Shown: positions 17,267 through 28,395 of the stretch, one piece after another
How positions within the stretch are numbered: the first letter of the stretch is position 1
How the letters are laid out: the number at the start of each line of letters is the position of its first letter
Source: Mesorhizobium loti
GTDB taxonomy: Bacteria > Pseudomonadota > Alphaproteobacteria > Rhizobiales > Rhizobiaceae
Direction: 5' to 3'
NCBI GenBank assembly: GCA_014189435.1
Contig: CP050293.1
Coordinates: 6,391,001-6,455,000, forward strand
DNA length: 64,000 nucleotides
Program-made: the position numbers and the translations under genes
Notes under the pieces: model-generated
Databases searched by the model: none
Seen by the model: the letters and a program-made list of their open reading frames with translations, nothing else
Told to the model about the DNA's origin: nothing

Positions 17267-18037
17267 TTACGGCTTGTGAATGAACGCAGCGCCAAGAATG
17301 GGACCGGGCATGCCGTCCTTGCCGACTGACTGCAGCAGCACGGCGCAGCCGCCCTTCTTGGCGATCTCGCTCATAGGTAGTTCGTAGCGCTGCGCCTTGC
17401 CGTGCCACATGCCGGCGGTCTGGATGCCGGTGACCGCATTCCAGTAGGTCATCTTACGGCCGGTGTTCTCGCCCTCGCCGATCTTGACCGTTTGCGGGGC
17501 ATCGAAATAGACGATGACGACATGGGCGTCGCTGGGGCCGCTACCGGCATCGCCGGCATCGATCATCACGCGGTCGCTGGTGCGGCTGACCTTGATGGCG
17601 ACGCGCATGCCTTCGCCGCTCTTGGCCATGCGGGCGAGCGCGCCGTCGACCTCGCCGCGGCTGGCGCCGTTGACGTGGACGCGGCCGTTGATGACGGCCT
17701 GCGGGGTATAGACGGAGCGGCTGCCGAAGGCGCGCATATAGTCATATTGCCGCTCGGTGTTCTCCTTGCGGCTCAGCGTGTCCTGCCAGCCGAGATAATC
17801 CCAGTAGTCGACATGATAGGCGAGCGCGACGATGTCTTCCTTGGCGACAAGTTCGGCGAACAACGCATCGGCCGGTGGACAGGAATTGCAGCCCTGGCTG
17901 GTGAACAGTTCGACCACGCCCAATGGTCTTTCGAGCTGAGGCTTGTCGGGCTCGCCGCCATACCCGGCGCCGGCAGACGCCGAGAAGGCCAGCGCAAAAG
18001 CTGCCAGCCACAATGATTTTCGCGAGGCCATAGCCAT
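17267..18037 (-). CDS. DUF1223 secreted thioredoxin-fold protein
   Basis: A 256-residue exported protein with signal peptide MAMASRKSLWLAAFALAFSA. The DUF1223 core follows: VELFTSQGCNSCPPADALFA with a thioredoxin-like CxxC (CNSC), then ALAYHVDYWDYLGW and SVYTPQAVINGR. The family is widespread in Proteobacteria, with a suspected redox role in the periplasm that is not established. ATGs at 18037 and 18031 are equally possible. Monocistronic. Confidence 0.88.
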   Translation of the reverse strand: MAMASRKSLWLAAFALAFSASAGAGYGGEPDKPQLERPLGVVELFTSQGCNSCPPADALFAELVAKEDIVALAYHVDYWDYLGWQDTLSRKENTERQYDYMRAFGSRSVYTPQAVINGRVHVNGASRGEVDGALARMAKSGEGMRVAIKVSRTSDRVMIDAGDAGSGPSDAHVVIVYFDAPQTVKIGEGENTGRKMTYWNAVTGIQTAGMWHGKAQRYELPMSEIAKKGGCAVLLQSVGKDGMPGPILGAAFIHKP

Positions 18038-18210
18038 TCCGATTCCCGCCGGTGGTGCCGGCTTTATCTTGATTGCTAAAATATGTGGCAGAAGCGGAAG
18101 TCAACGGGAAGTCACGTTGCGGTGAAATTTTGCCATTGCCGCCGACCGCAACGGCGCAATAGGACAAGGTCTGCGCTTCAGGATAGAAACCGATTCGGGC
18201 GGCAATCACG

Positions 18211-18943
<733 letters not shown>

Positions 18944-18949
18944 TTGCTG

Positions 18950-21640
<2,691 letters not shown>

Positions 21641-21837
21641 GTGCGATCCTTGTCTGTTCAGCCTGAAAGGGAACGGACGCCGATGGCATGCAATCACGCG
21701 CAAAGGTGCGGGTACGGCCATTTCCGCTGTCCGTTCCCAAGCAACCCGAGCCGTTCAAGGCGGCGCGTGCGCTGGTTCGGCGCTAATTCTGTTCCCGTGC
21801 CGACCGCTGGCACGGATGCACCGCATATAGAGAATTT

Positions 21838-21854
21838 TCTGGAATAGTTCTAGA
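21838..21854. promoter_or_regulatory. Possible iron-responsive (Irr/ICE-like) operator
   Basis: The 17-base near-palindrome tctggaatagttctaga (7-3-7, one mismatch) resembles the rhizobial iron control element TTTAGAA-N3-TTCTAAA. It lies in the acnA-ccmA divergent region, ~200 bases before acnA and ~68 before ccmA. acnA is a reported Irr target in related bacteria; binding here is inference. Confidence 0.4.
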
Positions 21855-21921
21855 CAGTTGCAAAGCAATTTTGTGCGATGCGGCAGCTGCCGCGACACAT
21901 GGTTTTCAGGGCAGGCGAGGG

Positions 21922-22584
21922 ATGCGGCTGATCGCCGAAAATCTGGGCGGCGAACGCGGCGGCGACACGGTGTTCTCCGGCATCGGCTTTGCCCTGGAGG
22001 ACGGTCAGTCGCTGGTCGTCACCGGGCCGAACGGATCAGGCAAATCGACACTGCTGCGGGTCATCGCCGGGCTGCTGCCGGTGGCGGAAGGCAGCGTGAG
22101 GATTGAAGGAGGCGGCGAGGCGTTTCCGTCCGTTGCCTCGGCCTGCCACTATCTCGGCCACCAGAACGCAATGAAGCCGGCGCTCAGCGTGGCGGAGAAC
22201 CTGCGTTTCTGGCGCGACTTCAACGGGGACGGACAGCTGGGCGTCGAAGAGGCGCTTGAAACAGTCGGGCTTGGCGGCATCGGCCATTTGCCGTTCGGCT
22301 ATCTGTCGACCGGGCAGCGGCGGCGGTCGGCGATCGCGAAACTGTTGGTCAGCCACCGGCCGTTGTGGCTGCTGGATGAGCCGACGGCGGGGCTGGACAA
22401 GGCTTCGGAGGGGCGGTTCGCGGGGTTGATGACGAGGCATTGCGCGGATGGCGGGATGATTGTCGCCGCGACGCATCTGCCGTTGGGGCTGGACGGGGCG
22501 AAGGGGTTGGTGATGGGCTCCTCACCCTCCCCCTTGTGGGGAGGGTCGATCCGCGAAGCGGAGCGGGGTGGGGGTCCCTTATGA
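21922..22584 (+). CDS. ccmA: Heme exporter ATP-binding protein CcmA
   Basis: CcmA is the ATPase of the CcmABCD complex, which releases heme-loaded CcmE during cytochrome c maturation. The 220-residue protein has Walker A GPNGSGKST, signature LSTGQRRR and Walker B LWLLDEPTAGLD. Start is the ATG at 21922 after a gcgagg site. The last ~20 residues (SPSPLWGGSIREAERGGGPL) are encoded by a palindromic repeat inserted at the ccmA/ccmB junction and replace or extend the native C-terminus. Confidence 0.93.
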   Translation: MRLIAENLGGERGGDTVFSGIGFALEDGQSLVVTGPNGSGKSTLLRVIAGLLPVAEGSVRIEGGGEAFPSVASACHYLGHQNAMKPALSVAENLRFWRDFNGDGQLGVEEALETVGLGGIGHLPFGYLSTGQRRRSAIAKLLVSHRPLWLLDEPTAGLDKASEGRFAGLMTRHCADGGMIVAATHLPLGLDGAKGLVMGSSPSPLWGGSIREAERGGGPL

Positions 22585-22644
22585 TGACCGCCGCTTCCCC
22601 ACTCCGGCGCTGCGCGCCGACCCTCCCCACAAGGGGGAGGGTGA
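22521..22644. repeat. Palindromic repeat (family C) spanning the ccmA/ccmB junction
   Basis: Arms ctcaccctcccccttgtggg and ccctccccacaagggggagg bracket a centre with gcgaagcggagcggggtggg. It supplies the ccmA C-terminus and the ccmB ribosome site: ggagg at 22636-22640, five bases before the GTG start at 22646. Close relatives are at 37521-37670 and 59721-59863. Confidence 0.88.
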
Positions 22645-22645
22645 A

Positions 22646-23311
22646 GTGCTAGCCCTCTTCCTGCGCGACATCCGCCTCAACATCCGTGCCGGCGGCGGAG
22701 CGCTGACCGGCGTCATCTTCTTCCTCGCGGTCATCGCCACCATCCCGTTTGGCGTCGGGCCAGATCTCAAGCTGCTTGCCCGCATCGGTCCGGCGATCCT
22801 GTGGATCGGGGCGCTGCTGTCCTGCTTGCTCGGCCTCGACCGGCTGTTCCAGGCCGACCGCGAGGACGGTTCGCTCGATCTCCTGGTGCTCGGCAATGAT
22901 CGCCACATGCTGGCCTTGACGGTACTGACGAAATGCCTGGCGCATTGGGCGGGCAGCGTGCTGCCGCTAGTCATCGCCGCGCCCTTGCTCGGCCTGTTCA
23001 TGAACATGGAGCCGCTCAGCATCGGCGCCACGGCGCTGACCCTTTTGGTCGGCACGCCGGCAATCACCTTCATCGGCGCCGCCGGTGCGGCGGTGGCAGT
23101 GGCGCTGCCGCGTGGCGGGCTCCTGATCTCGGTGCTGGTGCTGCCGCTGACCATCCCGGTGCTGATTTTCGGCGTTTCGGCGAGCTATGGCGCGACGGCC
23201 AATCCCGATCCGTTTCTGCAGCCCTTCCTCATTCTTGCCGCGCTGACCTTGTTTCTTGCCGTGCTGGGGCCGGTCTCGGCGGCGCTGGCGCTGCGGCATG
23301 GCACGGATTGA
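22646..23311 (+). CDS. ccmB: Heme exporter permease CcmB
   Basis: CcmB is a six-helix permease of the CcmABCD complex. The 221-residue protein from the GTG at 22646 (MLALFLRDIRLNIR) matches the family in length and in ADREDGSLDLLVL, KCLAHWAGSVLPLV and ATALTLLVGTPAITFIG. A longer reading from 22568 would begin within the palindromic repeat and is unlikely. The usual partner ccmC does not follow; the next gene is ccmD after a 133-base gap. Confidence 0.93.
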   Translation: MLALFLRDIRLNIRAGGGALTGVIFFLAVIATIPFGVGPDLKLLARIGPAILWIGALLSCLLGLDRLFQADREDGSLDLLVLGNDRHMLALTVLTKCLAHWAGSVLPLVIAAPLLGLFMNMEPLSIGATALTLLVGTPAITFIGAAGAAVAVALPRGGLLISVLVLPLTIPVLIFGVSASYGATANPDPFLQPFLILAALTLFLAVLGPVSAALALRHGTD

Positions 23312-23444
23312 AGCGGCCGCGTGAGCGCGAAGGCTGCGGCGTGGCGACCGATTGCGAAGCCGACGAGGCGAGGCTAAGGGAAGGCATGTCTAGACGGGGT
23401 GAAACGATCGGTTTGGAAGGCCGCATTTTGGCGGGGCCTGCCGC

Positions 23445-23612
23445 ATGAGCGCGCACGCACTTTACGTGACCGCCGCCTATGGCATCACCGCCGTGGTGCT
23501 GATCGGGCTGATCGGCTGGATCCTGCTGGACCAGCGGGCGCGCAAGCGCGAACTCTCCGAACTGGAAGCGGCCGGCGTGCGGCGTCGCTCCGACAAGGCG
23601 GCCAAGCCATGA
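23445..23612 (+). CDS. ccmD: Heme exporter protein CcmD
   Basis: A 55-residue single-helix protein, MSAHALYVTAAYGITAVVL then IGLIGWILLDQRARKRELSE, typical of CcmD. CcmD links CcmC-CcmE with CcmAB. The stop overlaps the ccmG start as ATGA, indicating coupled translation. It follows ccmB directly, where ccmC would be expected. The family match is from size, topology and position. Confidence 0.85.
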   Translation: MSAHALYVTAAYGITAVVLIGLIGWILLDQRARKRELSELEAAGVRRRSDKAAKP

Positions 23613-24187
23613 GCACCGAAACGGAAACGCCGACACCCCGTCGCCGCCTGATCGTGCTTCTGCCGCTGTTGATCTTCCTCGGCCTGGCCGGACTGTTCCT
23701 GTCGCAGCTGTTGTCGGGGCGCGATGTTTCGGAAGTGCCGTCGGCCCTGATCGGCTTGCCGGCGCCGCAAACCAACCTGCCGGCGCTGGAGGGCTCAAAC
23801 CTGCCCGGGCTCGATTCGAAATCCTTCGCCGGCAAGGTCACGCTGGTCAATGTCTTTGCGTCGTGGTGCGCGCCGTGCCGCGAAGAGCACCCGGTGCTGC
23901 TGGCATTGGCGCAGGATAAGCGCTTCGCCATGGCGGCGCTGAACTACAAGGACCAACCGGAAAACGCTCGGCGTTTCCTCGGCGATCTCGGCAATCCGTT
24001 CCAGGCGATCGGCGTCGACGAAGCCGGCCGCACGGCGATCGACTGGGGTGTCTACGGCGTGCCGGAAACCTTCGTCATCGGCAAGGACGGCAAGATCGCC
24101 TACAAGCATGTCGGCCCGCTGACGCCCGAGACGGCGAGGGATCTCTTGCTGCCACAGATCGAAAAGGCGCTGGCGGCACCGAATTGA
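23609..24187 (+). CDS. ccmG: Cytochrome c biogenesis thiol-disulfide protein CcmG/DsbE
   Basis: A 192-residue membrane-anchored periplasmic thioredoxin that keeps apocytochrome c or CcmH reduced. An N-terminal helix (LIVLLPLLIFLGLAGLFLSQ) is followed by VNVFASWCAPCREEHPVLLA with the WCAPC redox site, and the cis-proline loop GVPETFVIG. The start ATG at 23609 overlaps the ccmD stop. It ends the ccm cluster here. Confidence 0.94.
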   Translation: MSTETETPTPRRRLIVLLPLLIFLGLAGLFLSQLLSGRDVSEVPSALIGLPAPQTNLPALEGSNLPGLDSKSFAGKVTLVNVFASWCAPCREEHPVLLALAQDKRFAMAALNYKDQPENARRFLGDLGNPFQAIGVDEAGRTAIDWGVYGVPETFVIGKDGKIAYKHVGPLTPETARDLLLPQIEKALAAPN

Positions 24188-24215
24188 CGCGACCACCCGC
24201 CTATACGCGCAGCTT

Positions 24216-24434
24216 CGTCATCCTAGGGCGAAGCAAGGAGCGGAGCGACGCGGCGCAGACCCTAGGATCCATGCCGCGACATTCGTCGGGAAATGCGGCG
24301 GTCCGAAACGCGCGCTTGCCAGCGCGAGATCACGGATCATCGCAAACAAATTCTGCACCGCTGTGGTGCTCGAAAATCACGGCATGAATCCTTGGGTCTT
24401 CGCAACGCTTCGCATCGCTACGCCCAAGGATGAA
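24216..24434. repeat. Palindromic intergenic repeat, family A, copy 3
   Basis: Left arm cgtcatcctagggcgaagca, right arm ending tacgcccaaggatgaag. It lies between the converging ends of ccmG and the DUF1127 gene, where it could act as a two-way terminator. Confidence 0.85.
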
Positions 24435-24458
24435 GAACGTGATGGGCTGACCGAATGA

Positions 24459-24626
24459 TCAGCCGTAGATCTGCTTGTGGACCTGGTAGAGCATTTCCGA
24501 GCGGTCGGCGCGCATGTCGGCCAGATCGCGGCTGGAAAAGCTGTCGATTTCGGCGACAAGGCGGTTGTAGTGCTTGCGCTTGGCAATGCTGTTGCGAGCG
24601 CGGGTCATGAGACTGTCGAGGATCAT
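24459..24626 (-). CDS. DUF1127 small basic protein
   Basis: A 55-residue protein, MILDSLMTRARNSIAKRKHY, with the DUF1127 core (NRLVAEIDSFSSRDLADMRA). Such proteins of ~50 residues are common in Hyphomicrobiales; some influence RNA turnover and phosphate or fucose metabolism in Agrobacterium and Brucella. The start at 24626 has an aaggaa site 5 bases upstream. A perfect 15-base inverted repeat lies 76-114 bases upstream and may be an operator. Confidence 0.85.
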   Translation of the reverse strand: MILDSLMTRARNSIAKRKHYNRLVAEIDSFSSRDLADMRADRSEMLYQVHKQIYG

Positions 24627-24701
24627 AGCAAGGTTCCTTTTTGGCGCCGCATTTCGGCGGCGGTTTCTTCCTCCCTTGATCGATACGAAGCATGACATAG
24701 T

Positions 24702-24740
24702 AATGGTGCATTGCAAAAGAAGATGTTGCAATGCACCATT
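24702..24740. promoter_or_regulatory. Perfect 15-base inverted repeat upstream of the DUF1127 gene
   Basis: aatggtgcattgcaa, a 9-base spacer, then ttgcaatgcaccatt. Both arms match without error. The position fits an operator for a dimeric regulator such as a LysR-type protein. In Brucella the LysR regulator VtlR controls several DUF1127 genes, so a homologue is a reasonable candidate. Confidence 0.5.
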
Positions 24741-24772
24741 GCACTGGACGCATAGCCGGTTAATGCGGTGCT

Positions 24773-24874
24773 AAAGCGCGTCGCGTTTGAACGGATTCAG
24801 GCGACGCGCTTTAGGTCTTTGTTTTTATGCATGTCGTTCTCCCAAAACCCGGGCCACTTTTGGGCGACATGCAT
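24773..24874. repeat. Composite rhizobial intergenic element including family B, copy 2
   Basis: Two hairpins in tandem: gcgcgtcgcg ... gcgacgcgct at 24776-24810, then gcatgtcgttctcccaaaac ... ttttgggcgacatgcat at 24829-24874. The arrangement resembles the mosaic elements (RIME-type) of rhizobia. With the palindrome at 24702 it accounts for most of the gene-free stretch 24627-24989. Confidence 0.8.
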
Positions 24875-24989
24875 TAACGTCATGCGCAGAGCCGGCAAGC
24901 GATCTTTTGTATGACACTGTGCGTACCCACATTGCCTTCTGTCCCGTCGGCTGGCTTGATCCGGTGTCACTGATGCCGGGAGGAAAAGC

Positions 24990-25910
24990 ATGGCGGCCGC
25001 AGACTATTATGAAATTTTCGATCCGCGCTTCGCGCGCCTGTTCAGCAGCAACGCGCAGGTCGAGAAGCTGTTCACCGGATGCCAATGGGCGGAAGGGCCG
25101 GCCTGGTTCGCCGCCGGCCGCTATGTCGTCTGGTCCGACATCCCCAACAACCGCATGCTGCGCTACGACGAGACCGACGGCAATGTCAGCGTCTTCCGTC
25201 AGCCATCCGGCAACTCCAACGGCAACACCGTCGACCGGCAGGGCCGGCTGGTCACCTGCGAGCATTCCGGCCGCCGCGTCAGCCGCACCGAGTTCGACGG
25301 CTCGGTCACCACCATCGCCGCCAAATGGAAGGGCAAGCGGCTGAACTCGCCCAACGACGCGGTGGTGAAGTCTGACGGTTCGATCTGGTTCACCGATCCG
25401 ACCTACGGCATCGATACCGACTATGAAGGCGACAAGGCCGAGAGCGAGATCGGCGCCTGCCATGTCTACCGGGTCGACCCCGGCACCGGCGAGGTCGAAG
25501 CCGTCATCACCGACATGGTCAGGCCCAACGGGTTGGCCTTCTCGCTCGACGAGACCAAGCTCTATGTCGTCGACACCGGCCGCACGCATGGCGCGCAGAA
25601 TCCGGCGCATATGCGGGTGTTCAATGTCGGCAAGGGCGGCAAGAAGGTTTCCGGCGAGAAAGTCTTCGCCGATTGCACGGCCGGCCTGTTCGACGGCTTC
25701 CGGCTCGACGAGGACGGACGCATCTGGACCAGTGCCGCCGACGGCATCCATTGCTACGACCCGGACGGCACGCTGATCGGCAAGGTCAAGGTGCCGGAAG
25801 TCACCGCCAATTGCGTGTTCGGCGGCAACAAGCTGAATTGCCTCTACATCGCCGGCACCACGTCGCTCTACATGGTGCGGCTGATGGTCAACGGCGCCAA
25901 GACTTATTGA
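24990..25910 (+). CDS. SMP-30/gluconolactonase-family lactonase
   Basis: A 306-residue six-bladed propeller protein of the SMP-30/Gnl/LRE family, likely a cytosolic sugar lactonase. Metal-site motifs: CQWAEGPAWF (Glu), LNSPNDAVVKSDGSIWFTDP (Asn-Asp), PNGLAFSLDETKLYVVDTG and DGFRLDEDGRIWTSA (Asp). The start ATG at 24990 follows ggagg. A small tautomerase follows 47 bases downstream, suggesting a short catabolic operon. Substrate unknown. Confidence 0.9.
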   Translation: MAAADYYEIFDPRFARLFSSNAQVEKLFTGCQWAEGPAWFAAGRYVVWSDIPNNRMLRYDETDGNVSVFRQPSGNSNGNTVDRQGRLVTCEHSGRRVSRTEFDGSVTTIAAKWKGKRLNSPNDAVVKSDGSIWFTDPTYGIDTDYEGDKAESEIGACHVYRVDPGTGEVEAVITDMVRPNGLAFSLDETKLYVVDTGRTHGAQNPAHMRVFNVGKGGKKVSGEKVFADCTAGLFDGFRLDEDGRIWTSAADGIHCYDPDGTLIGKVKVPEVTANCVFGGNKLNCLYIAGTTSLYMVRLMVNGAKTY

Positions 25911-25957
25911 GACCAGAGCACTGGGTCGCGCGCACGAACATCCCCGGGAGGACAAAA

Positions 25958-26164
25958 ATGCCATTCGTCAACATCCGCATCGTCAAGGAAGTGATCGCCG
26001 CCGATCCGGCGGGCAAGAAGGCGGACATCGCCAAAAAGGTGACGGCGGCCATCATGGACGCCACCGGCCTCGGCAATGACGATGTCTGGGTGGTCTTCGA
26101 GGAGGTCAATGCCCGCGACTGGTATGTGGGCAAGACCGACGTGGAGACGTTGCGGAAGGGGTAG
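25958..26164 (+). CDS. 4-oxalocrotonate tautomerase-family protein
   Basis: A 68-residue protein whose Met is followed by Pro, the catalytic N-terminal proline of the tautomerase superfamily (MPFVNIRIVKE). The DVWVVFEEVNARDWYVGK stretch fits the second half of the fold. Such enzymes shift keto-enol forms in aromatic or sugar-acid breakdown. A clear gggagg site precedes the ATG at 25958. Probably co-transcribed with the lactonase. Confidence 0.88.
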   Translation: MPFVNIRIVKEVIAADPAGKKADIAKKVTAAIMDATGLGNDDVWVVFEEVNARDWYVGKTDVETLRKG

Positions 26165-26197
26165 GTCGGAGGAGTGGCGGACCAAGCCCCACGCCTT

Positions 26198-26425
26198 CGT
26201 CATCCTAGGGCGAAGCAGTCGCGAAGCGACGTCGCGGAGACCCTAGGATCCATGCCGTGACGTGCGAGCACGATAACGGTGCAAGTTTGTTTGTGGCGGC
26301 TAGGCAATATTCACGTCAGGTAGTCTGAGCCCTTCTTGGACCGCTGCATTCCTCGCCAATGTCACGGCATGGATCCTAGGGTCTGCGCCGCGTCGCTTCG
26401 CTCCTTGCTTCGCCCTAGGATGACG
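26198..26425. repeat. Palindromic intergenic repeat, family A, copy 4
   Basis: The clearest copy: left arm cgtcatcctagggcgaagca, right arm ending tgcttcgccctaggatgacg, with a ~100-base non-matching centre. It lies between converging gene ends. Confidence 0.88.
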
Positions 26426-26445
26426 AATGCGTGGTGGGTCGGCGC

Positions 26446-26976
26446 TCAATGCGAGCGGATAAAAGCGGCGAAAGCATCCAGCGCATCGCGCATCGCCAGT
26501 ATATTTCCCGGCTCGGCCAGGATGGCCTCCACTTCCGGCGGCTTCTTGCCGAGCAGGGCAATCTCCAGCACATCGTCGCAAAGCGCGAACGACATGGTGC
26601 GCATGATCTCGGCCAGTGCGGCACGGGCAAACAGCGAGCGCGGCGAGGCGTGCACCAGCATGGCGGGCTTGGCGACAGCGGCGTCGCGCGAGACCAGCCA
26701 GTCGAGGGCGTTCTTCAGCCCGCCCGGCACGCCATGGGCATATTCCGGACAGGAGATGATGACGCCGTCGGCTTGGGTGACGGCATCGATCAGCGCGGAG
26801 GCTTCAGGCGGCGTCCGCTCGCCCTCATCGTCGGGATTGAAGATCGGCAGACGGCCAAGCCCGTCATGGACAGTGACGCGGCAGCCGGACGGTGCGTTGC
26901 GCGCCAGTGCGGCGACCAGTGCCGAATTGGTGGAGGCCGCCCGCAGGCTGCCGGAAATGGCAAGGATGTTCAGCAA
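26446..26976 (-). CDS. NADPH-dependent FMN reductase-family protein
   Basis: A 176-residue flavodoxin-fold reductase. The phosphate-binding loop ISGSLRAASTNSAL opens the protein, and SCPEYAHGVPGGLKNALDWL is the conserved FMN site. The group includes chromate/quinone reductases and FMN:NAD(P)H reductases. The start ATG at 26976 gives the normal MLNILAISGSLR. It lies 40 bases after the stop of a PPOX-like flavoprotein gene on the same strand, so the two may be co-expressed. Confidence 0.9.
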   Translation of the reverse strand: MLNILAISGSLRAASTNSALVAALARNAPSGCRVTVHDGLGRLPIFNPDDEGERTPPEASALIDAVTQADGVIISCPEYAHGVPGGLKNALDWLVSRDAAVAKPAMLVHASPRSLFARAALAEIMRTMSFALCDDVLEIALLGKKPPEVEAILAEPGNILAMRDALDAFAAFIRSH

Positions 26977-27015
26977 AGTATGGAACCGGTCCGGCGCGAA
27001 TCGCGTCCGGAAAAC

Positions 27016-27636
27016 CTACCACATCGTCTTCTTGTATTCCTCGTCGAGCCAGCGGTCGGTCGCTTCGGCCGAATCGGCAACGGCCAGCTGATCGCGCATG
27101 ATCTGGCCGAGCGTCGGCAGTGTCGTGCGGTCGTACCAGGTTTCCGGCTTCCACAGGTCCGAGCGCATGAAGGCTTTGGCGCAATGCATGTAGGCGGCCT
27201 TGACGCTGACCACGACGACGCTTTGCGGTTCCCTGCCGTCGACGGCGAGCCGTTCGCGAAGGCCCGCGTCGACGGTGATGCGGGCGTCGCCGTTGACACG
27301 CAGCGTCTCGTTCATGCCGGGAATGAGGAAGAGCAGGCCGACCGAGGGATTGAGGAGGATGTTTTCCAGCGTGTCGAGCCGGTTGTTGCCGGGTCGGTCG
27401 GGAATGGCGATCGTCGTTTCGTCGAGCACCGTGGCGAAGCCAGGCTTGTCGCCTTTCGGCGTCACGTCGGCATTGCCGGCGCCGTCGGAGGAGCCGATCA
27501 GCACGAACGGGCTCTTGCCGATGAAGGAACGGCAATGGCCGTCGAGCAGTTTCAGCTCCTTGCGGATCGAGCCGTCGGTCGGCCGTGGCGTCTTGTAGAT
27601 CGTCCTCAGCTGGTCGCGCGTGGTGACGAATTCCAT
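27016..27636 (-). CDS. Pyridoxamine 5'-phosphate oxidase-like flavoprotein
   Basis: A 206-residue split-barrel flavin protein. FVLIGSSDGAGNADVTPKGD, DRPGNNRLDTLENILLNPSV and GLLFLIPGMNETLRVNGDAR match a PPOX subgroup with an extra C-terminal region (KAFMRSDLWKPETWYDR). The true function of this subgroup is not known to me. The first ATG at 27636 gives a normal N-terminus. The FMN reductase lies downstream and ispZ upstream on the same strand. Confidence 0.86.
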   Translation of the reverse strand: MEFVTTRDQLRTIYKTPRPTDGSIRKELKLLDGHCRSFIGKSPFVLIGSSDGAGNADVTPKGDKPGFATVLDETTIAIPDRPGNNRLDTLENILLNPSVGLLFLIPGMNETLRVNGDARITVDAGLRERLAVDGREPQSVVVVSVKAAYMHCAKAFMRSDLWKPETWYDRTTLPTLGQIMRDQLAVADSAEATDRWLDEEYKKTMW

Positions 27637-27659
27637 GGCTCTCCCCCTAATTGCAGGCT

Positions 27660-28334
27660 CTACTTCCCGGCCTTCTCTTCTTTCCCGGTCTTGTCCTCAA
27701 GCGAATGGCGCAGGATCAGCGGCATCTGGCTGAAGGTGAACAGAAGCGTGATCGGCATGATGCCCCAGACCTTGAAGGTAACCCAAGCGTCGGTGGAAAA
27801 ATTCCGCCACACCACTTCATTGGCAAGGGCCAGGAACAGGAAGAACAGACCCCAGCGGAAGGTCAGCTTGCGCCAGCCTTCGGCGTCGAGGCTGAAGGCC
27901 GAATCGAAGACATAGCCAAGCAGCGACTTGCCGAAATAGAGGCCACCGAGCAGCACGCCGCCGAACAGCGTGTTGACGATGGTCGGCTTCATCTTGATGA
28001 AGATGTCGTCCTGCAGATAGAGCGTCAGCGCGCCGAAGATGAAGACGACGACGCCAGACACCATCGGCATGATCGGCAAGGTGCGCATCAAAAGCCATGA
28101 AGCGATCAGCGCGATGGCCGTGGCGGCCATGAACAAGCCGGTGGCGACGAAGATCGGCCCGCCGAATTCCGCCAGAGCAGGGAATTTCTGCACCAGCCAT
28201 TCGCCGCGCGCATTGGCGAAGAAGAAAACCATCAACGGCCCCAGCTCCAGCGACAGCTTGAGCAGCGGATTGACGCTTTCCTTCTTCTGTTTTTGCGGAT
28301 CCGACGGATCGCGTTCGAGAATGGGTGGGCTCAT
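27660..28334 (-). CDS. ispZ: Inner membrane-spanning protein YciB / septation protein A
   Basis: A 224-residue protein with five or six membrane helices. [18 protein letters not shown] near residues 30-50 is the IspZ/YciB start, and [40 protein letters not shown] and [20 protein letters not shown] follow. It contributes to envelope and septum formation. The charged tail [10 protein letters not shown] is cytosolic. It lies in the dapF-mtaB-ftsY-ispZ order usual in rhizobia. Confidence 0.92.
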   Translation of the reverse strand: MSPPILERDPSDPQKQKKESVNPLLKLSLELGPLMVFFFANARGEWLVQKFPALAEFGGPIFVATGLFMAATAIALIASWLLMRTLPIMPMVSGVVVFIFGALTLYLQDDIFIKMKPTIVNTLFGGVLLGGLYFGKSLLGYVFDSAFSLDAEGWRKLTFRWGLFFLFLALANEVVWRNFSTDAWVTFKVWGIMPITLLFTFSQMPLILRHSLEDKTGKEEKAGK

Positions 28335-28350
28335 GGACTCTCTTTCTTAC

Positions 28351-28394
28351 GCATGATCCGATCCAAAAAGTCTGCAGCTTTCTGGGACATGCTT
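28351..28394. repeat. Degenerate short palindrome (family B-like)
   Basis: gcatgatccgatccaaaaag and ctttctgggacatgct form an imperfect hairpin like the gcatgat / atcatgc elements of rhizobia. It lies between ftsY and ispZ. Confidence 0.45.
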
Positions 28395-28395
28395 G

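Noticed and set aside
22568..22645. Longer CcmB start within the palindromic repeat
   Set aside because: The family length and N-terminus are matched by the GTG at 22646; the extension would be repeat-encoded.
23312..23448. A truncated ccmC reading through this gap
   Set aside because: The frame ending ...GRILAGPAA at 23448 has no membrane helices or tryptophan-rich motif and no similarity to CcmC that I can see.
24778..24874. A tRNA or attachment site near the DUF1127 gene
   Set aside because: The hairpins do not form a cloverleaf, and no integrase gene or phage genes are present.
26336..26460. Peptides beginning MDPRVCAASLRSLLRPRMT as small genes
   Set aside because: The same peptide arises from the right arm of each family A palindrome, so it is repeat sequence rather than a gene.
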